A stretch of DNA of 64,000 nt from positions 248,001 to 312,000 of the forward strand of contig MEOA01000001.1 in the NCBI GenBank assembly GCA_001768515.1. The letters run 5' to 3'. The notes under the pieces are model-generated. The model searched no databases. It was not told the DNA's origin and saw only the letters and a program-made list of their open reading frames with translations. This document shows positions 55,653-64,000 of the stretch, in pieces; positions within the stretch are counted from its first letter, which is position 1; each line of letters opens with the position of its first letter. The translations under genes were made by a program, and so were the position numbers. The stretch comes from Bacteroidetes bacterium GWE2_42_24. GTDB lineage: Bacteria; Bacteroidota; Bacteroidia; Bacteroidales; TTA-H9.

Positions 55653-57020
55653 ATGAAAACAAGTATTAAAACCCTTATTCTTGGAATCGGTATGGCGGTT
55701 GCCACGATTTCAACGTCTGATGCACAGAATCAGGGAATAACCGACAAAGGCTCCAAATATGGAGCCGATAGTGTCAGTTGTATTACTAATCTATCGCTTT
55801 ATAAAGAATTTTACAGGCAACAGAATTACAAGGATGCGCTTCCATACTGGCGCTGGGTGTTAAAAAACTGTCCAAGAGCCCGGGAAAATACCTTTCTTGA
55901 TGGAATAAAAATTATGGAATACAAAATCCATAATGAAAAGGACGCTAAAAAGAAAGATGCCTTCGTTGATACCCTAATGATGGTATTTGATGGTCGAATC
56001 AAATATTTTCCCCGGCATTACAAGACCTTCGAACCGCAGGAGGGAACAATTCTTGGTCGCAAAGGAGTCATGCTCTATGAGGTTAAACCGGAAGCCAACG
56101 ACCAGATTATTGAAATTCTTAAACGCAGCATTGAACTTGAAGGAGCCGCGACGCCCGGTGATGTCATTGTTTATTACTTCCGTGCCGTGGTAAACCGTGT
56201 TAAAGAAGGTAAAGCCGATTCATCCGCTATCGTTGATGTATACGATCAGGTAAGTGAACTAATCGATGCCAACCTGAATACTTATGCACAGGATGAAAAA
56301 ATGCGTGTAAACTGGGAAAACATCCGCAACAACGTCGAACTCACATTCGAACCGTACGCGACCTGTAAAGATCTGACCGCAATCTATGAAGCCAAATTCA
56401 AAGCTACACCAGAAGATATTGCCCTGCTTCAAAAAATCACGAAGATTTTAGATAAGAAAAAATGTACCGATACTCCTCTTTTCTTTCAGGCAACACAAAA
56501 CCTTCATAAACTTCAGCCCGATGCTGTTTCAGCATACATGATGGCAAGGCTGCTGCTGAAGGAGGAAAAATATGCTGAGGCTATTCCTTACCTGAAAGAT
56601 GCATTAGAACTTCAGACCGATAACAACAAGAAAAGCACTTCCGCCTATTTACTGGCATCTGTTTATCTGAGTTTAAAAAACTATACAGCCTGCCGTTCTT
56701 ATGCTCAAAAAGCCATGGAGTTACGTCCATCTGACGGCAACCCTCTCCTTCTTATAGGTGATGCTTATGCAGCCAGCGCAAAAGACTGCGGCGATGATGA
56801 GCTCAGCAAAAAAGCTCCCTACTGGGCTGCTGTCGATAAATACATCCAGGCCAAACGACTTGACCCTTCAGTAGCTGAGGCAGCCGACAAACGAATCGGT
56901 AACACATCAGCTGCCTTCCCGACACAGGAAACAATCTTCTTCAACGGAAAAAAGGTTGGCGACACCTACAAGGTGGAATGCTGGATTAACGAAACCACCA
57001 CCATTAGAGCTGCTCGTTAA
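55653..57020 (+). CDS. periplasmic TPR protein
   Basis: A 455-residue protein with signal peptide (MKTSIKTLILGIGMAVATIS, cleavage near SDAQ). The body is helical with tetratricopeptide-like units, most regular at about 300-400 (AYMMARLLLKEEKYAEAIPYLKDALEL, YLLASVYLSLKNYTACRSYAQKAMEL). It lies between an outer-membrane barrel and lptC; this position is conserved in Bacteroidota and suggests an assembly scaffold for the outer membrane. The ATG at 55653 was preferred over a TTG six codons earlier because signal-peptide charge and hydrophobic core begin there. Confidence 0.85.
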   Translation: MKTSIKTLILGIGMAVATISTSDAQNQGITDKGSKYGADSVSCITNLSLYKEFYRQQNYKDALPYWRWVLKNCPRARENTFLDGIKIMEYKIHNEKDAKKKDAFVDTLMMVFDGRIKYFPRHYKTFEPQEGTILGRKGVMLYEVKPEANDQIIEILKRSIELEGAATPGDVIVYYFRAVVNRVKEGKADSSAIVDVYDQVSELIDANLNTYAQDEKMRVNWENIRNNVELTFEPYATCKDLTAIYEAKFKATPEDIALLQKITKILDKKKCTDTPLFFQATQNLHKLQPDAVSAYMMARLLLKEEKYAEAIPYLKDALELQTDNNKKSTSAYLLASVYLSLKNYTACRSYAQKAMELRPSDGNPLLLIGDAYAASAKDCGDDELSKKAPYWAAVDKYIQAKRLDPSVAEAADKRIGNTSAAFPTQETIFFNGKKVGDTYKVECWINETTTIRAAR

Positions 57021-57024
57021 TAAA

Positions 57025-57600
57025 ATGATTGCCATGAAAGCAATTCACTTTCTGGTTAATACAGGCATCGTCAGTCTTCTCGGACTGACGATGCTCTTTT
57101 CATGTAAAAATGATATCCGTATTATTCAAGCCTTTAATTTAAAGGACAGCATACCAAGCGAAACAGCCCGCAACGTTGAGATGATCTATAGTGATTCGGG
57201 CTATACAACAACTATTCTGAAGAGTAAGATGTTAGAAACATTTGAAGGAGAGAACCCCTACATTGAATTTCCGATCGGTTTGCATGCACGCTTTTATGAC
57301 AGAAATAAACGTATCACCTCAACACTCAGGGCCGGTTATGGGAAAAGCTTTACAAAGACGAAACTACTTGAAGTCCGCAGCGATGTCGTCATTGTAAATC
57401 TTGAAAAGGGAGAACGTATCAATACTGAAAAATTAATCTGGGATCAGTCGAAACGAATGATCTACACTGATGCTTATGTAAAAATTACCGGTCCTGATAA
57501 GATAATTTTTGGCAGAGGACTGGAAGCAGACGAATCGATGAAGAGACGGACGCTCAAACATATAAGTGGTGAAATAATGATAGAAGATGAAAAGAAATGA
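57025..57600 (+). CDS. lptC: LPS export protein LptC, lipoprotein form
   Basis: LptC is the periplasmic part of the Lpt bridge, receiving LPS from LptBFG. The 191-residue product has a lipobox (GLTMLFSCKND), unlike the transmembrane anchor of E. coli LptC, and beta-jellyroll sequence: VEMIYSDSGYTTTILKSKMLETFEGENPYIEFPIGLHARFYD, VRSDVVIVNLEKGERINTEKLIWDQSKRMIYTDAYVKI. The start could be the ATG at 57025 or the one at 57034. 4 bp after the TPR gene. Confidence 0.9.
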   Translation: MIAMKAIHFLVNTGIVSLLGLTMLFSCKNDIRIIQAFNLKDSIPSETARNVEMIYSDSGYTTTILKSKMLETFEGENPYIEFPIGLHARFYDRNKRITSTLRAGYGKSFTKTKLLEVRSDVVIVNLEKGERINTEKLIWDQSKRMIYTDAYVKITGPDKIIFGRGLEADESMKRRTLKHISGEIMIEDEKK

Positions 57601-57708
57601 AAGAATTTGAACTTCATACCTCTGCCATCGAAATCATCTGCGATCGAAAGGTTAGCGTCTTAACGTTTTGAATTTCTAAAAAAATTTTTTTAACTATAAC
57701 AAACTGTG

Positions 57709-57716
57709 TACATTTG
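57709..57716 (+). promoter_or_regulatory. -7 promoter box of the PPIase gene
   Basis: TACATTTG, 26 nt before the ATG at 57743. Confidence 0.55.
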
Positions 57717-57742
57717 CAGCCTGTTAAAAATTTTATGTTAAA

Positions 57743-59857
57743 ATGGCAATACTAGGAAACATCCGCAAACATTCTGGATATGTTGTAGCTCTGGTTGGCG
57801 TCGCTATCGGTGCCTTTGTTATCGGCGATATCGGACTCAAAAACATGAGGACCCAGACCAATATTGGAAACATTGATGGAGAAGAGATTACCTACAAGGT
57901 CTTCGAACAAAAAGTGGAGGAGAACACCGTGCTCACCAAACAGGGCATGGGAAAAGAAAACCTCACGATGGAGGAAACATATACTGTCAGACAGAATACA
58001 TGGAATCAGATCGTCAACGAACTGATCATGGATAAACAATATGATGCCCTTGGATTGTCAATTTCAGAAGAAGAGTTAACCGATCTGATTCAGGGCCCCA
58101 CTCCTCATAGGTTTATTGTTCAAAACTTCACCAATCCGGAAACGCAGCAATTCGACCGGAATCTGCTCCTGAACTTCCTTCAGACAGTTGATCAACGTGA
58201 ACCAGCCGTTCAGAAACAGATGGAAAACCTGATTGTCATGATTAAGGCTGATCGTTTGACCCAGAAATATAACAATCTGGTTGGAAAAGGCTACTACCTG
58301 CCCAAGGCACTATTGAACAAAGATTTCGCGATGAAGAACACCAAAGCCAACTTCCGTATGGTTTCGCAGTCTTTCTCGATGATTGGTGACAGTGCCGTTA
58401 AAGTGACCGATAAGGATCTGAAGGCCTATTATGATAAAAACCTTAATATTTACGACCAAACGGAATCACGTGATATCGACTATGTATTATTCGAAGTTGC
58501 TCCTTCACAGGATGATAGGATCCGTATGGCCCGTGAAATGGACAACCTTTACAAGGAAATGAATTCCACGACTGACCTTCCCGCTTTCATCAACTTCAAT
58601 TCCGATATTCCCTATGATAGCACCTTCATGAAAAAAGGTACACTTCCTGTTCAGATCGACAGCCTGATGTTCGCTTCGGCAACCGGTACAATGGGGGGCC
58701 CATGGATCGACAACGATGTATACAACATTGCCCGTCTGGTAGATCGTCAGTCACGCCCCGATTCATTAAAAGCCAACCATATCCTCATTTCTTTTAAAGG
58801 TGCCTATAATGCTGCAGAAACCGTAAAGCGCTCAAAAGAGCAAGCCATTGCTTTAGCCGACAGTCTCCTTGCCGTGTTAAAGAAAGATAAAAAGAACTTC
58901 ACTGCCCTGGCCATAAAATTCTCGAACGATCCTTCGGTAACTAAAAACAATGGAGAAATAGGCTGGTTTGCAGAAGGGCAAATGGTTGCACAGTTTAACA
59001 AAGCAGTGTTAGACAACCCGGTCGGTTCATTGGTTAAGATCGAAACACCGTTTGGTTTTCACGTGATCGAGGTAACCGGAAAAACAGCTTCGATTGAGAA
59101 GGTTCGTGTAGCTATCCTGAAGCGCTCCATTGCGCCAAGCAATGCTACAATTCAGACAATTTATGCAAAGGCTGCTACTTTTGCCGGGCAAAACCACGAT
59201 CTGGCATCATTTGACAAAACTGTAACAGAGCAAGGCCTGAACAAAAGAACAAAAGAATACATCAACCCAATGGATCAACAGATCCCGGGTATGAAAACAC
59301 CCCGTGAAGTAATCCGCTGGGCCTTCGATCCAAAAACTGAAGTTGGTAATGTATCCGAAGTAAAAGACGTTGACGGAAACTTTGTTGTTGCCGTGGTAAA
59401 AACTATCCGTAAGAAAGGTATTGCTCCTTTCGAACAGGTGAAGGAAATGATTCAACCTACCGTTTTAAAAGAAAAGAAAATCGAGAAACTGGTTGAAAAA
59501 ATGAAAAACATCAATGCCAAGTCCATTGAAGACTATTCTTCAAAGCTTCAGGCAAAGGTGGATACCATTACCGATATCTCCTTCTTCTCTTTCAATGTAC
59601 CAATGGTTGGACGCGAACCGGCCCTTCTGGGAACCATATTCTCGTTGAATGCACATGAAATCAGTAAACCGATCAAAGGAGCCAATTTCGCGATGGTTGT
59701 CGTTGTAGATCAGTTTTCTGATGCCCCTGCCCGCGATAATCTGAGTGTTGAAAAGAAACAACTTGAAAATAGTTTCAATTCGCGTGTTTCAAGTAACCTC
59801 TTCAAAATCCTGGAAAAAGAAACTCCAATTGAAGATAACCGCGTGATATTCTTCTAG
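57743..59857 (+). CDS. membrane-anchored periplasmic peptidyl-prolyl isomerase, PpiD/SurA-like
   Basis: A 704-residue chaperone. Uncleaved membrane helix at about 12-32 (SGYVVALVGVAIGAFVIGDIG), a SurA_N-like chaperone domain (about 45-330), a parvulin rotamase domain (about 340-440: KANHILISFKG, FTALAIKFSNDPSVTKNNGEIGWFAEGQMVAQF, TPFGFHVIEV) and a C-terminal domain with a second, weaker parvulin-like section. It helps fold outer-membrane proteins. Own promoter upstream and a strong hairpin terminator downstream. Confidence 0.93.
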   Translation: MAILGNIRKHSGYVVALVGVAIGAFVIGDIGLKNMRTQTNIGNIDGEEITYKVFEQKVEENTVLTKQGMGKENLTMEETYTVRQNTWNQIVNELIMDKQYDALGLSISEEELTDLIQGPTPHRFIVQNFTNPETQQFDRNLLLNFLQTVDQREPAVQKQMENLIVMIKADRLTQKYNNLVGKGYYLPKALLNKDFAMKNTKANFRMVSQSFSMIGDSAVKVTDKDLKAYYDKNLNIYDQTESRDIDYVLFEVAPSQDDRIRMAREMDNLYKEMNSTTDLPAFINFNSDIPYDSTFMKKGTLPVQIDSLMFASATGTMGGPWIDNDVYNIARLVDRQSRPDSLKANHILISFKGAYNAAETVKRSKEQAIALADSLLAVLKKDKKNFTALAIKFSNDPSVTKNNGEIGWFAEGQMVAQFNKAVLDNPVGSLVKIETPFGFHVIEVTGKTASIEKVRVAILKRSIAPSNATIQTIYAKAATFAGQNHDLASFDKTVTEQGLNKRTKEYINPMDQQIPGMKTPREVIRWAFDPKTEVGNVSEVKDVDGNFVVAVVKTIRKKGIAPFEQVKEMIQPTVLKEKKIEKLVEKMKNINAKSIEDYSSKLQAKVDTITDISFFSFNVPMVGREPALLGTIFSLNAHEISKPIKGANFAMVVVVDQFSDAPARDNLSVEKKQLENSFNSRVSSNLFKILEKETPIEDNRVIFF

Positions 59858-59880
59858 AACCATTTACGAACTTAAAACTG

Positions 59881-59914
59881 CGGGTCGTATCCTTGAGATA
59901 CGACCCGTTTTTTA
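59881..59914 (+). terminator. intrinsic terminator of the PPIase gene
   Basis: CGGGTCGTATC (59881-59891) pairs perfectly with GATACGACCCG (59897-59907) around a 5-nt loop, followed by a T-run. Confidence 0.92.
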
Positions 59915-59944
59915 TTTACTTTCGCATACCCACGACCTATTAAA

Positions 59945-61891
59945 ATGATCAGGCACGAAACTATAGAGAAAGTACTCGACGTTGCACGGATTGAAGAGGT
60001 AATTGGTGATTTTGTCAGCCTCAAAAAGAGGGGGGGTAACTTCATAGGCAATTGCCCGTTTCACAATGAGAAGACCCCTTCATTCGCTGTATCTCCTGCA
60101 AAAGGTATCTATAAATGCTTTGGCTGCGGAGTATCCGGTAATGTCTTTGGTTTCATTATGCAACATGAGCACTTGTCATATCCGGAGGCAGTAAAGCATG
60201 TCGCTTCACGTTACAAGATTGAGGTAGAAGAAGAGAAGCCCTCAGCTGCTGAGATGGCTCAGATCGATGAGCGCGAAAGCCTCATGGCGGTAACTACCTT
60301 TGCAGCTGAATGGTTTCAAAAGCAACTTTTCGATACCGGGGCAGGGCAAGCTATCGGACTTTCGTACTTCAATGAACGCGAATTCAGAACCGACACTATA
60401 AAGAAGTTTGGATTAGGATACTCTCCGGAATCACGTGATGCTCTAACAAAACAGGCTATCGAAAATGGCTATAAGCTCGAGTATCTCGAAAAAACAGGCC
60501 TCACTATCGTTAAAGAAAACTATCAGGTCGATAGGTTTCGCGGCAGGGTAATCTTTCCAATTCATAATGTCGCGGGTAGGGTGATCGGATTTGGGGCCAG
60601 AATTCTGGGCTCTGACAAATCAACGGCTAAGTACCTGAACAGTCCGGAATCAGATATCTATCACAAAAGCAGCGTCCTTTATGGCCTCTTTCAGGCGCGT
60701 AAAGCCATTGCCGATCTCGATAACTGCTGCCTGGTTGAAGGCTATACTGACGTAATCTCGCTTCATCAGTCAGGAATAAACAACGTGGTAGCCTCTTCGG
60801 GTACCTCACTGACTACCGACCAGATCCGTATGATCAGGCGATATACCCAGCACATCACCATCCTTTACGATGGAGATGCTGCCGGCATCAAAGCTTCTTT
60901 CAGAGGTATTGATATGATATTGGCTGCCGATATGACCGTTCGCATCGTACTGTTTCCCGATGGAGAAGACCCGGATTCATTTGCCAGAAAACATCATCCT
61001 GATGAAGTAAAAAGGTTTATTACAGAAAATGCCCGCGATTTTATCCTGTTTAAAACCCAACTGCTGCTTGATGAAGCATCGGGTGATCCTATCAAAAGAG
61101 CTGCGCTGACAGGTGAAATGCTTGAATCGATAGCCCTTACCCCAAATGCCCTCCTGAGAAGTGAATATCTCAAAGAGTGTAGCCGTATCATGGATGTCGA
61201 TGAACAGACCCTGACATGGGAATTGAGCAAGATCCTCAGAAAAAATCTCAAAAAAGGGAACGAAGAGGCAAAAGCTCTTTCAGATTCTACGCGCATTACT
61301 AAACCGCAGGAAAAAGAAATACAAGAAATTGACCGGCTGTTAATCCATGAGGAGAACCTGATCAGAGTGCTTGTAAATTATGGTAATATGTCGTTCGAAA
61401 TCAAATCTGCCAATGAAGACAACGCGATTTCTGTTGAAAAATACCCGGTAGCTGAATTTATCATCAATGACCTCAATGCAGATGAATATTTATTTCAAAG
61501 CCAGGTCTATCAGAAAATGTTTGACGAAATCAAAGAAGGATTGACCAATGGAAACCTCCCTTGTGATCGCTATTTTATAAACCATCCTGACAACGAAATC
61601 AGAGTAATTGCTACACATCTGGCTGCCGATTTCTATGAGATAAGTCCCCTCTGGGAAACCGATAAGGGTATGCCTACACCCACCGAAAGTGACAAGATCA
61701 GCCTTCTGGTTAAGGAAACCCTATTAAAGTTGAAACTAAGAAAGGCAGAGAACCTGCGTAAGGGAATCTTACTAGGTCTTTCTCTGCCTGATATAACCGA
61801 AGAAAATGTCTTAAAAGTGCAAGTTCAACTGGTTCAAATTAATGAATTTATACAGGCTCTGAAAAATGAACTTGGCCTTTCCAGCAGATAA
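59945..61891 (+). CDS. dnaG: DNA primase
   Basis: DnaG lays RNA primers at the replication fork. The 648-residue product has the CHC2 zinc finger (CPFH at 37-40, CFGC at 58-61), the catalytic core (RFRGRVIFPIHNVAGRVIGFGARIL), the Toprim domain (VEGYTDVISLHQSGINNVVASSGTSLT, ILYDGDAAGIKASFRGIDM) and a C-terminal helicase-interaction region. A near-consensus promoter box TACTTTCG lies at about 59917. Convergent with the following gene, 10 bp between stops. Confidence 0.98.
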   Translation: MIRHETIEKVLDVARIEEVIGDFVSLKKRGGNFIGNCPFHNEKTPSFAVSPAKGIYKCFGCGVSGNVFGFIMQHEHLSYPEAVKHVASRYKIEVEEEKPSAAEMAQIDERESLMAVTTFAAEWFQKQLFDTGAGQAIGLSYFNEREFRTDTIKKFGLGYSPESRDALTKQAIENGYKLEYLEKTGLTIVKENYQVDRFRGRVIFPIHNVAGRVIGFGARILGSDKSTAKYLNSPESDIYHKSSVLYGLFQARKAIADLDNCCLVEGYTDVISLHQSGINNVVASSGTSLTTDQIRMIRRYTQHITILYDGDAAGIKASFRGIDMILAADMTVRIVLFPDGEDPDSFARKHHPDEVKRFITENARDFILFKTQLLLDEASGDPIKRAALTGEMLESIALTPNALLRSEYLKECSRIMDVDEQTLTWELSKILRKNLKKGNEEAKALSDSTRITKPQEKEIQEIDRLLIHEENLIRVLVNYGNMSFEIKSANEDNAISVEKYPVAEFIINDLNADEYLFQSQVYQKMFDEIKEGLTNGNLPCDRYFINHPDNEIRVIATHLAADFYEISPLWETDKGMPTPTESDKISLLVKETLLKLKLRKAENLRKGILLGLSLPDITEENVLKVQVQLVQINEFIQALKNELGLSSR

Positions 61892-61901
61892 CTTTTCAAC
61901 C

Positions 61902-64000
61902 CTACCAGAAAAACTTTCCTGTTATAGTATTCCCTTTGGCATCAGTCATTTTGAATAAGTAGATTCCTGACGCTTCACTGTTGAAGGGGACTGCAGTACT
62001 AATTCCAGTCATGCCATCGAGCGAATGCACCAGACATTGCTGCCCTTTGCTGTTGTATACCTCCAACTGTCCTCCTGCCTGAGATATACAACCGTTACAC
62101 CTGATGAGTAAAATGCCCGATAAGTGTTCCGGAATAATTAAAAATCGTGAAAAATCATTTGTATAACAGTCGGACAGGCTGATCACCACCGAGTCTGCGG
62201 CATTACACCCGAATTCATTTTCAACTGAAACAGAAACAGTGATAGCATCATTCAACAACTGGTTGTACCATATCATTGCCTTTGGAGACTCATCACCTGT
62301 ATTCCATAAATAGGATGAGAATTCTTCACCCGGGTCTAAAAGGATACTTGCACCCCTGCAGATGGAGGTATCGGAGCCCAGACAAGGCCGGGGAAGAGGA
62401 AAGGCTGTGATCGCTATCGATGCTGTATCTGATAAGCCGCAGGTATTCTCCATTACGGCAGATATAATGGCAGACTCTTCTGGAGCTGCAACAGATGTAT
62501 TGAAACCCTGCGCTACAGGATACATTTCGTTAGTGGTGTACCAGTTGATATGGTGGAAGGGCAGGGGAGAAGCCTTAAGCGTAATTAAATTAGTTTCATT
62601 CGGGCAATACGCCACCGGATCCACACTTATCAGCGCTTTCATGGGAGGCCGCTGAATGTATAAAGCCATCGTATCACAAACCAGAGACAGATTACCTATC
62701 GTTTTGCAATAAAGGGAAACCCTTCCGATGGCAATATCGGCCACTCCGGGCTCATATAAGACACTTAATCCCTGTGAATGAGAAAAGGCACCATCCCCCA
62801 ATGTGAACCAGCGTAAACGGTTAAAATAACCACCAAGAGCTTCCAGAATAATAGCAGAATCAGAATTGCACATGACTGTATCGTTCAGTGAAAGCCATGC
62901 TCTTGCCATCCCTGGAAGCAGAATATCATCAAGCCAGGCACAATCACGCCACAAACCATTAAATATATCTTTGCTGTATATCCAGGTGAAGGTCCGGTAA
63001 CCGCTGTCGACAGGAAAAGCAACCTGTTGCCATTCGGTCCGTCCTGACCAGGAGCCCATATCAGTATTACCAATCCTGAATGTCAGCTCGTCATATTGCT
63101 GTTCGCTCTCAGTCTTAATCCAAAAACTTACGGTATCGGGCTTAGCTACAAAATAACTCAACGATAAGACCGATCGGCCATTATCAGGTGGACTGGCTGA
63201 ACGCAGGCTGTACCTTCCGCTATGTGAAGTAATCGAATCAAGCGACCAGGGTTGGTCAGTTGTAATGCTCCATGGCAATCCAGTTGTGGTAGCTGATTCC
63301 CAGTCTTCCATAAGAGCCGATGTTGTTTGAATATTCGCAAGTTGCCTGGCAAAAGGTTGGCCGGTCATTGAAACCAAGATCCTCACATGCTGGCCGGTCA
63401 CAACATCAGCAGGCCATTGGCAAGTGGTTACAAGCACTACAGAATCGCCAGGATTAATCTGACCGACAGAGAGTGATTCAGACAAAAAATGTACCCCTGT
63501 ATGCTCAGCTGAGAAAACAGCCTCACCGGATGGAAAGGGAATTGATCCCTGATTAATGACGGTGAACCACAATTGAAATGTTTCGCCAGGGTCGGGGGTT
63601 CCATTGGTGAAAATTGATTCTTCCATCAGGGAAGCCTGAACCAATAGTAAATCGGGAGCGGCGATCCTCAGATAAAGAGCCTGTAACTGAATGGTATCAT
63701 CAGCAAGAAGAGATAGCATGCAGGCAGCAACGGCATCCTCCGGCGCTTCGGCTAAAGTATAAAGGAGAGCAATACTGTCGACCTCAAGGGAATCTCCGGG
63801 TTGAATGAGCCCTGAAATATTTACGCTTTCAACAGGGGTTAGAAAGGGAGAGTCGGTTGTTAGCCTAACTGCACAGTTGCCGATGGGAACCTGTCCGGTA
63901 TTAACCAAAACAACACTCAACACGGAGGTATCTGCGGCATGAAGTTTTCCTGATCCAAAAGAACCTTTCTGTTCTTCGAGCCACCATCTCCTGATGGTAA
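61902..64000 (-). CDS. large type IX-secreted surface protein, 5' end beyond the window
   Basis: About 699 residues are visible; the frame stays open through the right edge (RRWWLEEQKGSFGSGKLHA at the edge), so the start is not in the window. The C-terminal 75 residues form a T9SS type-A sorting domain (LEVYNSKGQQCLVHSLDG, EASGIYLFKMTDAKGNTITGKFFW). Upstream are CARDB-like Ig repeats (about LSVVLVNTGQVPIGNCAVRL, LWFTVINQGSIPFPSGEAVF), then a MAM/cleaved-adhesin-like module (DWESATTTGLPWSIT, LSYFVAKPDTVSFWIKTESEQQYDELTF) and PKD-like Ig repeats. Relatives with such tails are often C25 peptidases, but no catalytic domain is visible here. Confidence 0.85.
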   Translation of the reverse strand, partial: TIRRWWLEEQKGSFGSGKLHAADTSVLSVVLVNTGQVPIGNCAVRLTTDSPFLTPVESVNISGLIQPGDSLEVDSIALLYTLAEAPEDAVAACMLSLLADDTIQLQALYLRIAAPDLLLVQASLMEESIFTNGTPDPGETFQLWFTVINQGSIPFPSGEAVFSAEHTGVHFLSESLSVGQINPGDSVVLVTTCQWPADVVTGQHVRILVSMTGQPFARQLANIQTTSALMEDWESATTTGLPWSITTDQPWSLDSITSHSGRYSLRSASPPDNGRSVLSLSYFVAKPDTVSFWIKTESEQQYDELTFRIGNTDMGSWSGRTEWQQVAFPVDSGYRTFTWIYSKDIFNGLWRDCAWLDDILLPGMARAWLSLNDTVMCNSDSAIILEALGGYFNRLRWFTLGDGAFSHSQGLSVLYEPGVADIAIGRVSLYCKTIGNLSLVCDTMALYIQRPPMKALISVDPVAYCPNETNLITLKASPLPFHHINWYTTNEMYPVAQGFNTSVAAPEESAIISAVMENTCGLSDTASIAITAFPLPRPCLGSDTSICRGASILLDPGEEFSSYLWNTGDESPKAMIWYNQLLNDAITVSVSVENEFGCNAADSVVISLSDCYTNDFSRFLIIPEHLSGILLIRCNGCISQAGGQLEVYNSKGQQCLVHSLDGMTGISTAVPFNSEASGIYLFKMTDAKGNTITGKFFW

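Overview
The window comes from a Gram-negative Bacteroidota genome, probably of the order Bacteroidales or a close relative. Five things support this. (1) Nearly every transcription unit is preceded by the Bacteroidota -7 box TAnnTTTG; I count nineteen at sensible distances from starts. (2) Shine-Dalgarno sequences are almost absent. (3) There is a DUF4292 lipoprotein and a protein with a C-terminal type IX secretion sorting domain. (4) The coaX / outer-membrane protein / TPR / lptC / PPIase / dnaG order and the DUF4175 / HATPase / ybeY / mnmG order are Bacteroidota-like. (5) LpxK and LptC imply lipid A. Two near-consensus parS sites flank mnmG (gidA), suggesting that the window lies in the origin-proximal, ParB-bound part of the chromosome.

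Layout. 0-8.4 kb: a truncated sensor kinase divergent from a small Cys-rich secreted protein, with a four-copy TTAACA operator between them; then OsmC and FlK-like thioesterase, dtd with a TPR protein, a zinc-ribbon coiled-coil protein with a Nif3-like protein, lpxK and a small membrane protein. 8.4-15.1 kb: one seven-gene minus-strand operon for an ABC-type exporter (TetR, TolC, HlyD, two ATPases, two permeases) with an evident TetR operator. 15.1-17.15 kb: about 2 kb without a convincing gene, carrying an 11-bp tandem array. 17.1-27.2 kb: a small lipoprotein, then envC-like, DUF4292, TPR and dut in one operon, and a flippase with a 1236-residue NtrY-like kinase. 27.2-34.3 kb: DUF4175, anti-sigma-like ATPase, ybeY, mnmG and a methyltransferase, with parS sites in the untranslated gaps on both sides of mnmG. 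34.5-43.4 kb: a PlsC/OlsB-type fusion acyltransferase, ileS-dksA-lspA, atpDC and a SnoaL-like lipoprotein.

43.5-52.4 kb is the most distinctive block: five tightly packed genes encode three hybrid histidine kinases with seven intact receiver domains plus one degenerate receiver, followed by CheR and a receiver-less CheB. No chemoreceptor, CheA, CheW or DNA-binding regulator is present. It looks like a self-contained phosphorelay/methylation module of unknown output.

52.4-64 kb: tRNA-Phe, a second gene-free stretch (1.1 kb) with another, sequence-unrelated 11-bp tandem array, then the envelope-biogenesis series coaX, outer-membrane protein, TPR, lptC, periplasmic PPIase, then dnaG, and the 3' part of a large type IX-secreted surface protein running off the right edge.

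All functional names come from reading translated sequence and motifs by eye; no database search was run.
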